DNA of 64,000 nucleotides from Guopingia tenuis. GTDB taxonomy: Bacteria > Bacillota > Clostridia > Christensenellales > Christensenellaceae. Both the position numbers and the translations under genes were made by a program. The notes below the pieces were generated by a model that saw only the letters and a list, made by a program, of their open reading frames with translations, made no database searches and had not been told where the DNA came from. The DNA is taken from contig NZ_JACRSS010000001.1 in NCBI RefSeq assembly GCF_014384805.1, forward strand, positions 620,001 to 684,000. Reading direction: 5' to 3'. Shown here piece by piece: positions 62,789 through 64,000 of the stretch. The number at the start of each line of letters is the position of its first letter. Position 1 is the stretch's first letter.

Positions 62789-64000
62789 TCAGCCGGGTAT
62801 AAGATGCCCAAAAAGGCTGTCCCCCTCCACTTTTTCAATCTCTGCCCGCACGATCTCGTTGGGACATGCACCCTTCATGCAAACGCGGCAATACCGCTCG
62901 TTATGTCCGACGCTGATGTTCTCACCGTCAATTTCTTCGACCAGCACTTCTTCCGTCTTTCCAAGAAAACTTTGAAGATATGCCCGGCTCATTTCCTCGG
63001 ATGCCGCGGAAATTTCCGCTCCCCGGCTGCGGCGCAGGGCTTTGGGCACGGGATTCGGCAGTTTCACCGCCGCCGTCCCCTCCCGCTCGGAATAGGGAAA
63101 CACATGGATTTTGGCAAAGCCGATGGAGCGGACAAATTGCAGCGTCTCCTGATGCTCCTCCTCCGTCTCCCCGGCAAACCCGGCGATCACATCGGTGGTG
63201 ATGGCGGGGTTTTCAAAATACCGGCGCAGATTGGCGATATATCCGGCGTATTCCTCCGGCGTATAATGGCGGTTCATTCGCCTGAGCACCCCTGCCGACC
63301 CGCTCTGCAAGGATACATGGAAATGCGGGCAGAGGCTTTTTACGCCGCTGGCCCGGCGGCAGAATTCCTCGGTCAAAAGCGACGGCTCCAAAGAACCCAG
63401 CCGGATGCGGAAAATCCCCTCCACCTGCCCAACCGCTTCGATCACGTCGATGAGAGAGATTCCCTTCAAATCCCGGCCATAGGAACCCAGATGGATCCCG
63501 GTCAGCACCACTTCCTTTACTCCGCTTTCCGCCAGGGCCCGTGCCTCTTCCAGAATATCCTCCAGAGGGCGGGACCGCACCGGCCCGCGGGCATAGGGAA
63601 TGATGCAGTAGCTGCAAAAATTGTTGCATCCCTCGCAGATTTTCATGTTGGCCCGGGTGCGTTCCGCGCTTCGGGAAATGTGCATCCGCTCAAAGGCACG
63701 TTCCGCCCGGATTTCCTCCACGGCGTCAATCTTCCCCGGCTCCTCCTGCAATCTGCGGAGGATTTCCCCGATGCGGGCCCGGTTCTTTGTTCCAATGGCC
63801 GCCCGGACGCCCTCCATTTCCAGAATGGTTTGGGCATCCCGCTGGGCAAGGCAGCCGCAGACGCAGAGGATGGCCTGCGGATTCCTCTCATGGGCGCGGT
63901 GAATCATCTGGCGGGATTTCTTGTCCGCCACCGCCGTCACCGTGCAGGTATTTATGATATATACATCCGCCTTCTCGTGAAAATCCACCAGGGTATACCC
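62789..64000 (-). CDS. mtaB: tRNA (N6-threonylcarbamoyladenosine37-C2)-methylthiotransferase MtaB, 5' end outside window
   Basis: Radical SAM enzyme that adds a methylthio group to t6A37 in tRNA. About 404 residues are in the window; the frame runs past the right edge (GYTLVDFHEKADVYIINTCTVT), so the true start is missing. Visible are the N-terminal cluster cysteines (NTC, CVCGCLAQ), the radical SAM motif CEGCNNFCSYC and the C-terminal TRAM domain (about the last 60 residues). The motif pattern fits MtaB rather than MiaB. An internal ATG at 63988 would delete part of the first domain and is not the start. Confidence 0.93.
   Translation of the reverse strand, partial: GYTLVDFHEKADVYIINTCTVTAVADKKSRQMIHRAHERNPQAILCVCGCLAQRDAQTILEMEGVRAAIGTKNRARIGEILRRLQEEPGKIDAVEEIRAERAFERMHISRSAERTRANMKICEGCNNFCSYCIIPYARGPVRSRPLEDILEEARALAESGVKEVVLTGIHLGSYGRDLKGISLIDVIEAVGQVEGIFRIRLGSLEPSLLTEEFCRRASGVKSLCPHFHVSLQSGSAGVLRRMNRHYTPEEYAGYIANLRRYFENPAITTDVIAGFAGETEEEHQETLQFVRSIGFAKIHVFPYSEREGTAAVKLPNPVPKALRRSRGAEISAASEEMSRAYLQSFLGKTEEVLVEEIDGENISVGHNERYCRVCMKGACPNEIVRAEIEKVEGDSLFGHLIPG

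Overview
The window reads as a chromosomal segment of a spore-forming, Gram-positive, anaerobic member of the Bacillota (class Clostridia). Sporulation and germination genes (ytfJ, a SleL-like cortex glycosidase, yqfC/yqfD) mark it as a spore former. The blocks scpA-scpB-ytfI-ytfJ-dac-rluB and rpsU-yqfC-yqfD-phoH-pgpH-ybeY-dgkA-era-yqzL-recO are classic Firmicutes gene orders. A sodium-pumping decarboxylase, pyruvate phosphate dikinase, a glycyl radical enzyme and a flavodoxin/ferredoxin protein point to fermentative anaerobic metabolism, and sortase-assembled pili suggest a host-associated surface. No rRNA, tRNA, CRISPR array or prophage was seen.

Layout. 1-4.8 kb (minus): biotin-dependent, Na+-translocating decarboxylase operon (mmdA-like, oadG, biotin carrier, oadB, oadA cut by the window edge). 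5-10.4 kb (minus): housekeeping and sporulation genes (membrane protease, scpA, scpB, DUF2953, ytfJ, D,D-carboxypeptidase, rluB, mnmM). 10.5-12.3 kb (plus): asparagine-synthetase-like protein without its glutaminase cysteine. 12.4-17.3 kb (minus): response regulator, histidine kinase and two GerMN lipoproteins. 17.5-20.6 kb: aldo/keto reductase, a membrane protein with a degenerate signal-peptidase-like domain, and an amino-acid dehydrogenase. 20.8-22.1 kb (plus): spore cortex glycosidase. 22.4-26.7 kb (minus): small catabolic locus under a LacI repressor with two matching operator sites. 26.9-30.6 kb: MscS channel and Ca2+-type P-ATPase. 30.8-34.2 kb (plus): glycyl radical enzyme and its activase behind a consensus promoter overlapped by a 24-bp perfect palindrome. 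34.3-44.1 kb (minus): complete sortase-dependent pilus operon. 44.37-45.48 kb: a 273-bp DNA segment bounded by exact 22-bp inverted repeats, next to a tyrosine recombinase. 45.9-47.7 kb: second LacI regulator and an EFR1-type ferredoxin protein. 48.3-60.7 kb (minus): ppdK, recO, yqzL, era, a 92-bp tandem repeat, dgkA-PAP2, ybeY, pgpH, phoH, yqfD, yqfC, rpsU. 60.8-64 kb: amidohydrolase, HIT protein and mtaB (cut by the window end).

The most notable system is the pilus operon and its upstream DNA. The repeat-bounded segment carries one good sigma-A promoter (TTGACA, 17-bp spacer, extended -10). In this assembly it points away from the pili. Inversion by the neighbouring recombinase would turn it onto the operon, so the locus looks like a phase-variable pilus switch captured in its OFF orientation. 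Second in interest is the glycyl radical enzyme: it keeps the glycyl motif and the thiyl cysteine but lacks the Cys-X-Glu motif shared by the known dehydratase, decarboxylase and C-N lyase clades, so its reaction is open. Assignments come from reading motifs and gene order; no database search was run.
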